Assembly (NCBI GenBank): GCA_002946415.1
Contig: NJPS01000076.1
Location: 1-64,000, forward strand
From: Rutstroemia sp. NJR-2017a BVV2
Taxonomy: Eukaryota > Ascomycota > Leotiomycetes > Helotiales > Rutstroemiaceae
Direction of reading: 5' to 3'
Length of the DNA stretch: 64,000 nt
Of this stretch, positions 1 through 13,029 are shown piece by piece; the first letter of the stretch is position 1; every line of letters begins with the position of its first letter. A program made the position numbers and the translations under genes. A model generated the notes under the pieces. The model worked only from the letters and a program-made list of their open reading frames with translations, had not been told where the DNA came from and made no database searches.

Positions 1-2
1 CC

Positions 3-92
3 TTCAAGCATCTTAATGCGAGTGGATCATCTTCTTATGAGGCTGAGACTGCTATGGAGGAGAAAGATAAGGAAACTCAAAAGCGGTGGTAG
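3..92 (+). CDS. C-terminal tail of a gene entering from the left (partial)
   Basis: One frame is open from the window edge to a TAG at 90-92 and gives 29 residues. The tail is hydrophilic and rich in Ser, Glu and Lys and ends in Lys-Arg-Trp. Charged tails like this are common on cytoplasmic C-termini of fungal membrane transporters, but 29 residues cannot identify a family. The rest of the gene lies outside the window. It faces the vib-1-like gene tail to tail, 483 bp away. Confidence 0.45.
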   Translation, partial: FKHLNASGSSSYEAETAMEEKDKETQKRW

Positions 93-575
93 ATTGATCT
101 GCGGGGGAGGAAGCACTCACCACCTAAGAGCGTATGTATAGTTTTACTAATTCCATGCTCTGTCAAGAAGAGAGAGAGAGGTTCAAACCAGGCAAGCACT
201 CGTCGCTTAAGCTATCACGACATGTGTAGTTCCAGCACACATGCACTCAAAATCCATTCCATAGCAAGTTCATTAATGAATCTTCAATATAAGTCTGTCT
301 TCCTCAAGAATTTGCCAGCGCAATCCCTCTCTCCCTCTCATCTTCTCCTCCACCTGCCCTTAAAACTACCATCCCCGTTTGAGTGATATCACCAGCACCC
401 CATTCATCTAATATACAACCTTAGGCAAATATACAAATACCGAACCCAACACCGCTTATTCCATCCATTCATTGATTGTTGATAAACCATCCATCCATCC
501 TATCGGGTATAAGAGCCTTTCCTTCCATGCATAACCATTCCCTTCCTACAAATAACTCCATAATCCATCCAACCA
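93..575. other. Convergent intergenic region
   Basis: This holds the two 3' flanks, of the left-edge gene and of the vib-1-like gene. It contains a short GA run near 170-180 and pyrimidine-rich stretches. I see no ORF with coding character and no RNA gene. Confidence 0.5.
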
Positions 576-2526
576 TCAATCGTCCGCCGAGAAATACCGC
601 TTCGTCTTGCTTTTCCCTTGCTGCGCTTTGAGGTCCTCGGGTACGATGGTGTGGTGGACCACGTGGGGTCTGTAGACTGCATCTACGGGTGGCATCCTGG
701 GTTGGGGTTAGCTTTGCTTTCTTGGCTGCAAGATAGCTGACGAAGGAAGATTTCCACGTAGGTTGAGCTGGCGTTCAAGCGGCTTGCTCCTCAGGAGGAG
801 GGAATAGCCGAGGATACTGGCCAAGGAAAGAACGTGTGAAAATAACACAAAAGGGACTCTTACCAATCATCTAACGTCAACGGGAAATATTCATACAAAG
901 CCTCCTCGTTGTTTTCCGGACTATTCATACTAACCATCTTCTTCGCAGTCTTTGAACACCCGCTGCCATCTCTCTCAGCACTACCTTTGTGACCAAGTGT
1001 TCTGTCTTTATCAGACGTAGAGGAAGAATGCCGAGATAGAGCATGTGGCTGCGTGCCCAAAGAAAGACCCGCGTCGTCATCTGCCAGAGACAAATCTATA
1101 GGCGCAACCGCTGGCTGAGGTTGACCTTTCGTGGGCGATGGGTCTGATTTCCAGCGAGTCTTAGGCACTGGGGGACGGTTATGCGAGCTTGATGCCGAAG
1201 TAGCAACTTTTTTGGAACGATGAGTGGGAGTGGGTGGTTCTGGTGGTAGTGCTGGAGATGCGAGGTTGGGCCATTCTGGCAGATCTGGTAATGGCTAAAG
1301 GAAGGTTAACAAGATTGCGGTTTAGAGAATAGCATATAGGACAGAAAGATGAGACCTACCAGAACAGCATTTGGCGCATAAAACTTATATGATGGTTGGG
1401 CACTTGCCGGATCAACTTTCACTGTCGGCCCCGTTTCACTCATGCTCCTAGCTTTTGGCTCCGGCTTTTTGTCACTCAACTGGACATCCTTCCTGCTATC
1501 GAAGTTCCTAGGGCTTCTCCCTCTAACAATGATCGGTCCGGACCGTATTTCAGCTAACTTCACCTTGTCTCCCGTAGCTAATGTAGCCAGAAGATTGATT
1601 TGCACAACATAATGCTGTTGCAATCCTTTCCTTCTGCCATTGTTTGCCGTGGCATGCTTGAATTGTAGTCGCTTCCACGCAATAGGTATCGTCACGCACG
1701 TAGGATCTAATTCCGGATTGATGCTCAAGTCCAAGGGCCATTGCGGTGGGGTAGCTCCCGCCTTATCTTCTGAAGTCGTTAAGTTTGCCGTCTTCCATGG
1801 AACACTTATGATCTCGGTGCTCTTCCCTTCAATACTCTCGGCCGCAGAGATGGTCGCAGCCAGATCATATATTGGTATTTGCTGGCCCTGCTCATTCAGC
1901 ATGCTACATATCGATCGCGAAAGTGTGATGTTTCCAGATATCTGAAATAGGTTGCGCCGGTAGCAAGTCAGTTCCATCGGTCTACCCGCAGTTTCCCCGC
2001 CAAATACATCTTCCGCTACAAAGAACATGCCATACAGCTCTGCAGACATCGTTGGCCAGGTTTGTCCTCCATCGTCTAGAATGGGTGCTTTTATTATAGG
2101 TGGTCCAAATCCAAGCAGTTTGTTATCCGGGTCGCTGGAGTTCGTCTCCGCATTGTTGTCTTGATTTTGTTCTTCCATTAAAGAATCGAATGTGCCGGAC
2201 TGGTAGGAGAAAGGGTCCTCGAAAGTGGTAGAGAAGGCGTCGGATAACTCGTACGAGGGAGTGAATGGTAATGTATGCAGACCCGTATTCACATCATCTC
2301 TATCGCCCATTCGTCAGTATATATCCAGCCAGGCCTCGTGCCTCTACGAGATGCAGAGATAAGAGATAGAGGAGTAGACCTACAATATACCATCCGCCTC
2401 GAAATGCATATCAGGATCAAAAGCATCCATATTGAATCCGTGAGCGACCGAGTCCGGCGCGGTTAATCGTAGAATATTGTTCGAGGAAGTTGTGGATGAG
2501 ATGGTCAAGGTATCATAACCTGCCAT
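576..2526 (-). CDS. vib-1: VIB-1/XprG-like Ndt80/PhoG-family transcription factor
   Basis: Four coding exons, 2526-2391, 2297-1360, 1294-864 and 696-576, close in frame to a protein of about 541 residues. The Ndt80/PhoG (p53-like) DNA-binding domain fills about residues 110-330 and includes the family signatures CYRRNLFQISG, TANNGRRK and RGRSPRNF. The C-terminus carries the conserved VIB-1 block around LTLDDWMPPVDAVYRPHV, interrupted by the last intron (697-859) inside the Trp codon. That block confirms the final exon. Members of this family (N. crassa VIB-1, A. nidulans XprG) act in the nucleus. They control extracellular protease secretion, starvation responses and heterokaryon-incompatibility cell death. 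The start at 2526 gives an N-terminus ending in an acidic patch before the first intron (2298-2390, acceptor GATAGAG). If the second intron were retained, the protein would stop about 20 residues later. Confidence 0.9.
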
Positions 2527-4606
2527 GTTCGCAAATCTAGGATTTGAGTTTGGTCAAGTGTAGTGAATGCGAATCATTTGAGGAAGCCGCTGTTGCCGTT
2601 GTCGCTATGCGCATTGTATAGAAGGATCGCAAAGGTAGTGGATCAACGAATCATCCGTCGGCACTCATGTATGGGAGAATTATTATTTATTCAAAAGAAC
2701 CTGAGTTGATGATTTTTCGACGTCTGACAAGCCGCAGCTTGGATGTTCGGTAGACTCAATAACCTTACATGTAAGCGGGCATGGATTCCCATCCCTATGA
2801 GGCACTGGAAGCAACTCCGCGAATAGCTGTAGGAACAGTAACAGTGGCAATACAATAACGGTACAATATGAGATGAGATGAGACGAGGTGGGATGAGATG
2901 GGATGAACATGTAAATACAGACAAGACTCTACTTTGGGATTAAAGAATCTCCCCTATTTCCCCTTCTTGTCATCTTTAACCGTAGCCTACTCCTTGTAAC
3001 TTTTGGTACTCTCTTATCGTAGCCACAGAAGCATGTGCCGTCCGCCGTCTACCGTCAAATCAATGGAAACCAACTCCACGGTGGTAGCTTCCTCTTTCCC
3101 CAAACCCCGAGAGGTGTTAGTCTCAAATTTCCCCACCTTCTCGGCCAAATAAAACGACCTAGCTCCGCTTGGGGTCATCTTTGGCGAGCATCCGAAGGGG
3201 TGAAAAAGCGATCCGAGTGAACTGGCAGCAAGAAGTATATCTTCATCTGATTTCCAGCATTCTGATAAACTCCCATTCCTGTCCACATGGTGAATGTTCA
3301 TCCCAACACGACACACGATGACCATCTATGGCTTCATCTCCACATGGATTTTCGGCTGACTCTGGACCGTTTCCTCGCAGGGTAGGATGATGGATTCCAT
3401 ATAATCTGATTGGCCCGCCGAAGCCCCCAATCACATGAGAGAGATGGCCGAGAAGGTGTAGTTCATCCGATCACAACCCGTGACCTTAACCCCTAGGCTT
3501 CCCTCGAGTTTCCCTTTTTCCCGTTAGTTTAGGTCCTACGTCCGGGTCTTGTGCAACATAGCCGCTTATACTTGAGGACGGCTCGGAAGCTTGCCGTTCT
3601 GGTACTATTTTCCGATCCGGCTCCCTCTGTTTAGTTTGATCTTCATCCTTTCGGACGTGCACCTGCCAAAGATTGCCATTCCCCTGGACTGCCATAAACT
3701 CCCTGGTAATGGGATTGTGCCTAGGGCGCAAAGTTTTGGCGATGAAGACGAAATTGCGATCAGGTATCGGTGTTTCAATTTCGCGGTGCTGCTGTGCGTT
3801 TCCGACGGATATTTGAAGATATTCACCGTTCGAGCTGACTTATCCCCGCACTATTCGATTCTTGTGCCGATGCGGGAATGACGATGGATCGCTCACATTC
3901 TGGAAGTCAACTTTAATACCCTACTTTATGAACGATAACGCCGCGTGTAGCACATTCGTCAATGGAGTTTTCGAGACTGCCTTGCTCAATTTGGCTGCTA
4001 GTTTTGACTGGAACAGAGACGGGTTATTATACTATCACCAAGTCGCTCGCGCTGCCTAATGCGGTCCTATATAGGACCTTGGAGTTCCACGCAAAAGTTA
4101 ACACACCATACATCTCTATTCTGATTTAATATCTTCCATGCCTAGTGGTATGCTGTTTCCAGGCTTATAATTCGAAATCCGCTCTGTTAGAGACCAAAGT
4201 TTTCAAGCAATCTAGCATTCTCGTCATACACTTCTATACATATATATTACTTCTTCGTGCATCTACCTTAAAAGCTCACAAGACCGTTCTATTTCTATAT
4301 AAAAGAAAAAACTGGAATGTTTCCTGCTGCTATACAGTAGAACGGTGCTACATCGCTGTCGCAGCGGGAGAAGACGATCGTTCGATTGAGTCTCAACGAC
4401 TGATTGATCAGATGTGCATAGAAATATTGATATCCAGCAACACCACACACGCGCATGATAGTTCTAGGTTCTTCTACTATTCACTAATGAGATCTTTTAC
4501 AGTTCCTGTTGGGTGCTCAAACGCCATCATTCCAGGTGTATGGAGGTAGTTCGTCTGGACGCTCCTTTTCTCTATGTTTAGCTAAGGATCTACCCTTTCT
4601 AATCTA
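2527..4606. other. Upstream region of vib-1 and 3' flank of the dihydropyrimidinase gene
   Basis: Two kilobases without a supportable gene. The open frames are short (134 residues or less), overlap on both strands and show no domain or intron logic. Most of it is probably vib-1 promoter and 5' leader. The stretch 4050-4560 is AT-rich. Confidence 0.4.
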
Positions 4607-6326
4607 TCAAAGGTTCTCAACGTTCCACTCCTCTTCACTCAAACTTCCCTTCAAACAACTCTCTCCCCTCTTCAAAAACTGTCCATAACCCTTCTTCCCT
4701 ACCAGCCCCCCACCGTCACGATCCCACACCACCTCTCCCCTCAGAATCGTGTATCTAGGCCACTGCTTCAACCTCCTTCCCTCATACGGCGTATAGTCAA
4801 CATTATGATGCAACATCTCATTCCTCAACTCAAACTCCTTCAACCCCCCCTCCCCCTGCGGATACCAAACCGTCAAATCCGCATCCCCACCCTCCACAAT
4901 CGTCCCCTTCTTCGGAAACAGCCCATACAACTTCGCCGCATTCGTACTCGTCACCTCCACAAACCTCGTCAACTCCAACCTCCCCTCACTCAGCGCCAAA
5001 CTCATCCTCGTCTCAACCCCCGGACATCCATTCGGTATATACTTGAACCTCCCATTCGGATACTCCTTATCAATACAAGCCTTCTTCCCAATATCCGTAT
5101 CGTCATACGAAAACGGACAATGATCACTACTCAGCACCGTAAACGTCCCATTCTCCAACCCCCTCCATATCCCCTCATGATCCTTCGCCCCCTCCCTCGG
5201 CGGCGGCGCACACACACATTTCGCGCCCTCAAAACCTGGCTTATCGAGATCTTTCCGCGTTAGGAACAAATACTGCGGACACGTCTCCGCATACACAGGC
5301 AAGCCGCGAGTCTGCGCTTCGTGGATGTGCTGCGCCGCGGCCGGGGAGCTTACATGCACGATTAGGATCGGCACGTCGATGAACGAGGAGAGCGAAATGG
5401 CGCGGTATGTGGCTTCGATTTCTGCGATCGGGGGGTGCGAGTGCACGTGGTATTTTGGGGCGAAGAGACGTTTTTCTTCGAGCTTCTGGATCGTCCAGTC
5501 GATTATGGAGCCGTTTTCTGCGTGTATTAGGGTTACGATTTTGTGGGAACGCGCGGCGAAGAGAACGTCTAGGATTTCGGAGTCTTGGAGTTGCAGCGCT
5601 TCGTACGTCTACTTGTTGTGAGTGGTGATCTCGATGATTGAACGTGATGTCTCGTACCATGTAGATTTTCAACGATGAGATACCCTCTTCTCTCAGGGCT
5701 GGAAACTCAGAAATAGCTTGTGGACCAGCGTTGGAACAGATTAGATGGAATGAATAATCCGTGTAGCAGTTATCCTTAGCCAAGGCATGAGTTGCCGCCA
5801 GAGCAGCTAGTAACGATGGTTGGTCTTTGCTTTGCGGCGCAAAAGTAATCAGTGTGGTTGTTCCTCCCGCAATCGCTGATCTTGATCCTAGGGGTGGAGT
5901 CAGTTCCCGCTCTCATCTCATACGAAGAGGAGGGACATCTATATACCAGTCTCGTAGTTATCCGCACTCTTCCCTTTCCCGAATAACGGAGGCTCGGCTA
6001 CGTGAATGTCAGTATATACATACTCTCCCCGAAGCTGCGCGGGAGTCCACTCACCAAGATGTACATGTGCGTCAACTCCTCCAGGCTACACATCTCATCA
6101 CATCAATACCATTTTCCACACAAACAAACCAGATACCAGCACTAACCATAACCCAAGCTCCCTCCGCATCAACCATCCTTTTCGCATTCCCTACACCCTC
6201 CAACCCACCCCTCTCAACCAACTTCATAACCACCCCATCTTTAACCGCGATATCCAATTCTCGGATCTCTAGCTCTGTGACTACCACCCCGTTAACTACT
6301 ATCAAGTCGTATTCTGGGGTAGCCAT
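4607..6326 (-). CDS. PYD2: Dihydropyrimidinase (hydantoinase family amidohydrolase)
   Basis: Five coding exons, 6326-6147, 6085-6055, 5997-5947, 5887-5658 and 5608-4607, join in frame to 497 residues, normal for the family. Dihydropyrimidinase hydrolyses 5,6-dihydrouracil or dihydrothymine to N-carbamoyl-beta-amino acids in reductive pyrimidine catabolism in the cytosol. The amidohydrolase metal ligands are visible: the H-V-H pair at about 67/69 after PGGVDA, the carboxylated lysine K161 in SLKIYM, H193 in LIHAEN, H249 in LIVHVSS, and the catalytic aspartate D326 in LSSDHCPF. The ligand set is complete, so the enzyme should be active. Exons 2 and 3 are only 31 and 51 bp. The sense strand is C-rich in the first part of the last exon and G-rich towards the 3' end. 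The start is the only Met preceding the family N-terminus YDLIVVNG. Confidence 0.95.
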
Positions 6327-9300
6327 GTTATGCGTCCGGATCTTGGACGGCGAAGATAAAATTGGAAACGAAGAAGAATAGGAATTTGAAGATGAAGATA
6401 TACTCACTCACTCACTTACTTCTTTTCTTCTCTTACCAGAATATATATACGAACCCTCCCCTTTCGACCTTCTGCTTCTGATGCAGATGGATGGCTGTGA
6501 TTGGTTGACGACAGTTGTCGGCGCTGAGAATGTATCTCTTATCTATCGGCTTCTGCGCCGAGATGAGCGCGGTGATAGGTGCACGGGCCGGGGCTGAATC
6601 ACGGGGGGAGGGGAAGCTTTTCTAAGTGTTTGTTTGTTGGACAGCTACGGGGTGTGGGGAGGAGGATGGATATATTTTAATTTTTGTGTTGGATGGTCAA
6701 CTTTGACGAGGGTTCTAGAATTGGTGTATGGAGAGGATTCTGTGGGTAAGGAATGTAATCTTACGCCAAGTGGTGAGTGATGGAGGTAAGAATGCCGGTC
6801 TACGCTTCGGCACTGGGTAAGGAGACTTAGGTATAGGCGTTATGAAATGCACATAAGGGACTCAGCTTCCTCTTGATGACTTGCCTTCATCTCGAATAGT
6901 GAGACATAACGATCATAGGGCTCCGAGAGTAGTCCGTAACTTGACCAAAAATACAGCTAAACTAGTCCGTCCCACGGAAGATCTCCTCCAGACAACCACC
7001 GACATATGCCCTCGACTTAACTTTGTCGCATGAATGCTAATGCGGGATTTCTGAATCAAACGCTCTTTCCAGAACAGCAAAGAAGGGTTGGAACGCAATC
7101 TTAGCGCAGTGCGCGACTCAGGCTAGATCCTGCGGCGTGGATTTGCCATGTGGAAGAGAGATTAGAGTATCGGCACGTCCACGTCTACAAGTATGAAGTC
7201 ATAGAGAGAGAGGATGATTGTTGAGGAGAGCATGAGATGGTGTGGGTATGTAAAAGTAAAAGGGCTGTGGCCTCGGTAGTGTCGATGGAAGTGCATTTCG
7301 GCTTGTGACAGCTTGTTAGCATCCCCTTGAGTCGTACGCAGTCTCTACATCAGTAGGGGGAATAAAGTTCCTGCTGCTCAGTCAACTGAAGTGTCAAAAC
7401 TTGATAATGCCTCTCTCAAGAGCGGTGTCGACAACTTTGAGTTTGATACAGTAGTCCGAGCATGAAAGCCATCAACTTAACTTCCATGCAATAAGCTCTC
7501 CTTTCCTTATCGTGGATGGCGGGGTATATCATTGTAAGGGACCCCGCATTTACCCAGATACGTTTTTTCGTACAGGCTCCTCGCCTTCACACGTGTTCTC
7601 AATTTGCTGCATGTCGGTTTTTTCTCCGAGCATGAGCATGCCTCCTTCAGCGGTGGTTGCACAGAAAAATGCAGAAAAGGAGGCTACAGTACCGAACTTG
7701 ACGTAACAGAATGTACTGTACGTCGTCAGCAATGCAGGAAAGGAAGCGAACAACCTCACCGCTGCTCACAATATTTCATTCATCCAAGTCTTACAAGTCA
7801 GATGCTCCTGCAACTACACAGGTATGCGCAAGAATGTCACTCATCACGCGTCGCGACCTCCGATCACGCATGGTGGAGGACCTGAGGTTACATTATCTGC
7901 ATTGCTGCATTGACCTCGGACGTCTAACAGAACCTTACCAAAAAAATCCCACGTTGGACGTCAAGCCACCCGAAAAGAATTTTATGTAACACAAATCAAC
8001 ATAATTGCAAACAGGTAAACTGTCTTGCGCCAATCTCGGAATTATGTAACAGTGGGAAGTATGAATAAGTGAATCTTACCTGGTACATCCATGGATTTTG
8101 AGCCAAGCACACAGGACCCTTAACGTTGTTCGCATTTAAGGAGCCCCAAAATCCGAGGCACGGCGGATATACTACGGTTCCGCATCTATAAGTGGAAGAA
8201 GATATCGATGACGGAGTTGGCGGGGAGGGAAACGGGATAACTAACAGCACGATGGTATGAAAAAGTATCGACGTTCATTCATTTAGTGATATGGTACTCG
8301 AGGATAGAAATGATACACTTTGTATGACCAATAAGTACCAGGATTGGGTGAGTTTCTTTTAGCAATCGTCATGCAGAGGCTGGTCCGGCAGCGATGTTGT
8401 GGGGTTGGGTTGGGGGAGATCAATTATCCATTATCAAGACCGACCCAACTTGCGAAGCGTGGGAAGCTGGGAAAATCCTATGCCGCCACGGCCGCCTCTG
8501 ATCTGTGTGTCTCGTCTACGGTATGTGGGAGCGCTCCGACGGGCAGCGATTACCACCGATGTTCTCGTTTCTCTGCTACAGTTGTGCGGCTTGGCTGAGT
8601 GGTTCCGAACTGGCAGACTGCAAACCTGGAACCCGTCAGTCGTTGGGTGATGACCAGGTCCGCGATAAGACATCTGTCGTGCTTGATGAGTGTGGATACA
8701 GTAAGATGCGTAGTAGATAATGATAGATAACCAGGACAAGGGCCAATATCAAAAGATGGGATGCCATACTTTCAATCCGCGTCCAAAAGGCTCCAACACC
8801 AAGGGATCGTGGATTGGAATATGGGAAGCGAGGAAGGGAAACACGTCGGCTAGCACCAATAAGAGGGTTCGGGTTACCAAATATTACGTATAAAATATCA
8901 TCATTGGTCCAGGTTCGGTGCATCTCATCTGGACGCTGCATTTTCTGGTGTCATAGAACGGGAGTCCGGACGTGTAATTGATCAAAGCTCCCGCTTGAAC
9001 GACTCATGGTGGGCTGGAGAAAGGTTAAGTGCGTGGTCGAACATCGAAGAGGCTTAGTGGGGAGGCCTAGTTGAAGGGGGAAGCGGAATCGGGAATACAC
9101 TCACGATACCCAATCTTTTGCCGGCCTGTGTGCAGCGCTGTGTTGCGCTGTGTAGCTCTGGAGAAGCCGGGAATCTCTGATATGCAGTGTACCCTTTCGC
9201 ACTCCCTCCCTCGCCTGTACCGGGCCACTACTGCCTACTAGCAGGGGCGCAATCTATCTGTTATCTGCCCAATCAGTCATGGGTTTGCCAGTCCATCCTC

Positions 9301-10602
9301 GTACCGGCACTGCAGATGCGAGGTACGGATTACTAGATTTATGTTAAAATATTTATTTTGCGTAAGTGACGGTAGAGATATCGACAAACTATCTGGCTAT
9401 CTTCGACTCCGAACTTAGCATCAAATACTCCGCCTTATCTCGCAGCAAGACACAACCCACCGCAACCCAGTTGTAAAACTTGTCAGCAAGAGAAGAGAAG
9501 AGCCCTTCTCAGCTTAGAGGTCGAGCACATCACATCATACGCGGCTGCTTTTCTTGCTTTGCTGGCTGTTCCTTTACGTCGTTCGGCCGATATCCACGGT
9601 TTCTGGTTTCTGGTTTCGGGTTTCTGTTGCTACTGTTCTGTTCCTAGTAACAGTAACGCCCCCTCCGAAGATCTAAGCTGCCCCTCCGTAGCGAGCATCG
9701 TCTCTCCTTATCCCTCATTCGCGTTAGAGACGTTGCATACCATCCGTACGACCTCCCCTTTGACTTGTTTCGGACGTGGTATCTGCTTCAAATGACGCGG
9801 AAAACCATCCATCATCTCATTCTCCTTCAAGCACTGGCAGGTTCATGCAGCAGTGACAGTCATTGAAGCCGGTCCGTTCAACCTCCGAATCTGATACGAA
9901 ATCCATACGACGTCGGTGAAAAAGTGGGAGACAAGAGCAGGCACGGAGGAAACGAGAATAAATACTTACATTTATCAGTATTAATATTAATTCACAATTG
10001 CCTTTGTGGCTTGTTTTATCTCCTACCAGCTACCTTACCTTCTTATCTACCCGCGCTATATCGGTTGAAGCAGCAGACCGGGCACTTGCAGATTGCAGAT
10101 TGCAGGACAGACGACACCACACCTTTTTCCCACTTTCGACCCCGATAAGCTCTTGCAAATCCATCGGAACACCAGTCCGTCCAGAGGCACAGAGTGGGGA
10201 TATCCTTCGATAAGCAAACTCTAGCACTATTTTTGGGCTGGGAGGGAGCCACTCATATCACTTCCATATCTTGATTGTTGCTGGACTTCCCAAATCGAGC
10301 AGCCATTTCCTACACAGGCAGACAGGCTACACATCTCTCCCGTTTAACAGACCACTCCTGAGCGTTACCAAACTTCCGGCCCCCCCTTCGCGCTTCTCCG
10401 AGGAACAGGGGCAAAAGGTCTACGACAAACCCGAATTTCATTCTTTCTAGCTGCAGATTCGGCGGAGCCAACCGCACAATTCAGAGCTGGTCATCCGTCT
10501 AGACACAGTCTTCCGGTGCCTGGTTTTGTATAATCATTACCTATACGGAACCTGACCCACTCGAGCTGGTTCGAGCCGAGCAGTGGCCATACTTCGTACA
10601 TC
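6327..10602. other. Long gene-poor gap between dihydropyrimidinase and the Zn2Cys6 regulator
   Basis: I find no supportable gene in 4.3 kb. Frames are short and overlap antisense. One stretch on the minus strand (about 8250-8085) reads as a short Ser/Pro-rich then Cys/Trp-containing peptide before a good donor (CAG/GTAAGA), but no partner exon or family is visible. The right part, about 9.4-10.6 kb, is pyrimidine-rich. It probably contains the promoter and a long 5' leader of the downstream regulator, including short upstream ORFs (for example 9559-9795 and 9924-10148). Confidence 0.4.
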
Positions 10603-13029
10603 ATGTCGACCCCAACTTCTATAGCTCGTACTGCCCCCATTGCAATTGCGTCCAGAAAACCTCACTTCGACTCCATCCACGACACCCCGAATAATTCTGC
10701 CTACGCAAGAGATTTCTCGAGTGGCTCTGCAAGCATAAGTAGCACCGCGTCGATGGATTCCGGAAATAATATGAGAAGTCGGAAGGATAGACCTTGTGAT
10801 GCTTGTAGAAGGAGGAAAAGTAAATGTGTGATCAATGAGGGACAGAGCACTTGTGTGTTATGTCAATTCCATTCTCAAGAATGTACTTTTGTTCAAAGTC
10901 CGCAGCCGAGAAAAAGGAAGTTGAATATGGAGGGTAAGGAGGAATCTCTCGCCAAGAGAAGGTATGCAGTCCTCCACCCTTCACATCCTTCAACCACTTC
11001 ACTTTGGGGCCGGAACAGTTCAATACCCTTGATCGACAGCTGACAGATATCCATGAGAAGATCTCCAGACAGGACTTTTGATAGACGAAACAGAACGGCT
11101 GAATCCAGACTATCGAGTACGGGGGTCACAAACTCATTAACTGAAGACATGGCCAACATTGGCGGACCTACCCTACTAAAAAGGACCCTGGGTCTACAGA
11201 ATGATCGATACAGCCAATACATTGGACCAACTACAGACTTCGAGCCGTCTCTTATCGATCTTTCACCATTCGATCCTCAAGATGAGAGTTTGTTGTCTAG
11301 AGGAACATTGCGAAAAGTCAGTGATGTGGATACATTTTTATTGCTCCCGGATTATACGACGCCCGGTCACGAGCATCAAATCGATGATGTAGACGCGATA
11401 GAAGATCTCGTGGCACCACATGGCCCGGTACTACTAGACCTATATTTCCGCATCATCCATCCCAATTTTCCCATCCTCCAGAAAAATGTATTCCTCGAGA
11501 AGTACAACCGATCGTACCGGGAATTTTCACCCCCTCTCCTGGCAGCCGTTTATATTCTCGCGATCAATTGGTGGGAACACAGCGATGAGCTCTCTAACTT
11601 ACCTAGACCGGATGTTAAAGAGCTGGAACGGTTAGCGAGAGTGACACTATCGGACGCGATGTACAGACCTAAGCTATCCACCGTACAAGCTGGGCTCCTC
11701 CTTTCTCAAGCACCCGAAGGCGACCAATGGGCACCCACCGCACAACTCGTAGCCATCTCTCAAGAACTCGGCCTCCACCTCGATTGCTCGAACTGGAAAA
11801 TCCCACCATGGGAACGCGGGTTGCGCAAACGTCTCGCGTGGGCGCTATACATGCAGGATAAATGGGGAGCACTAGTTCACGGCCGACCGTCCCACATCTT
11901 CGCAACAAACTGGGCCGTCCTGCCTCTCTCCCCCAACGACTTCCCAGAAATGGAGCACGATGAATCAAACAGCGAAGAAAGCGCCGAATACGAACGCGGG
12001 CGTCTCCTCTTTACTCAAATGATCATCCTCTCGCAGATCCTCTCCGAAGTCCTCGACACCTTCTACACCCTCTCCGCCATGTCCAGCGTCGCGGCCGCCG
12101 GACCCCAGGGCACGCATCTTGTTCTGCAACTCGCGAAGCCCGTCCAACTGAAGCTCAAAGAATGGTACTCGGCGCTCCCCCCGTGCCTCCGCATGGACGC
12201 GCCTCCGCTTCCCTCCTCCCCCACCTCCCCCAAAGAACGCCTCTCCTCCACCGGCTTCCTGCACCTCGCCTACTTCGCCACCGAAATCACCCTCCACCGC
12301 CGCATTATCCGCTCCCTCACCCCTACTCCTTCCACTTCCTCCTCCCCCATCAAAACCGAAAACGCCGCCCCCGCCCCCCAGCTCGAACCCTACATCCACC
12401 ACATCTGCCGCTCCGCCGCGAAAACCCGCCTCATCTCCGCCATGGACTTCGTCAACCGCCTGACCACCTCCCATCTCCGCGCATTCTGGTACTTCGCCTC
12501 GAAAACAAACTTCGCGCTGATCGGCACCTTTGGGAGCTTGCTGTGGGCGACGGCCCCCGGAAGAGAAGAAGCGGATTGGTATCGTCGTCGCTTGGGCGAG
12601 TATCGCTGGACGCTAGGGGTGAGTTGTAAGAGTGGGAGTGCGAGTGGAGGGCTAACGCGCTTCGCGATGGGTATGCTGGATACGAGCACGGGGCTGCTGA
12701 AGGGGTTACCGGAGAAGCCGGCTTTGAGCCGCGTGGCGAGTGAGGGAGATACGAGCGCGGGTGCGATGGGGAGGAGGGCGTTTGCGGCGGGAAGCCTGCC
12801 GGTGAGTGTGAGTTTGGGTACGGGGTTTAGTATTGGGGGGAGGAGAAGGGAGGATGGGAATGCGAATGGAAACGGAGCGAGAAACGGAGCGGCGAATAGC
12901 GATGATGGGGTGGGTATGCATAGCGGGTTGGTGAGTCCGAGTACGAGTGTGAGTAGTAGTACGGATAGTAGGAGTGGGTATGAGGGGTATATGATTGCGC
13001 AGCCGAGGTTTGTGGAGGAGGATTATTGA
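10603..13029 (+). CDS. tamA: TamA/DAL81-like Zn2Cys6 transcription factor
   Basis: Two exons, 10603-10961 and 11073-13029, join in frame to 771 residues. The acceptor used is the ACAG at 11069-11072, because the CAG a few bases upstream would break the frame. A Zn2Cys6 cluster has C65, C68, C75, C84, C87 and C94 (C-x2-C-x6-C-x8-C-x2-C-x6-C), followed by a basic PRKRK stretch. The fungal transcription-factor middle domain spans about residues 220-600 and contains NWWEHS, LGLHLDCSNWKIPPWE, LRKRLAWALYMQDKW and HGRPSHIFA, which I recognise from the DAL81/TamA group. Those proteins are nuclear co-activators of nitrogen-catabolic genes (urea, GABA, allantoin). The C-terminal 150 residues are Ser/Gly/Asn-rich and low complexity. 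The sense strand is strongly C-rich at 11900-12480 and G-rich after 12580. Confidence 0.85.

Noticed and set aside
4805..5263. 152-residue + strand ORF
   Set aside because: Antisense shadow of the dihydropyrimidinase gene; its Pro/Leu/Arg-rich composition follows from the G-rich coding strand.
7996..8250. Minus-strand frame with Cys/Trp-rich piece before a good GTAAGA donor
   Set aside because: No partner exon in any frame downstream and no recognised family.
8580..8660. tRNA-like start (TTGGCTGAGTGG) reminiscent of a Ser/Leu tRNA D-arm
   Set aside because: No matching acceptor stem, anticodon arm or T-loop (GGTTCRANTCC) follows.
11965..12629. Long antisense and alternate-frame ORFs over the tamA-like gene
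   Set aside because: Shadows created by the C-rich codon usage of the real exon.
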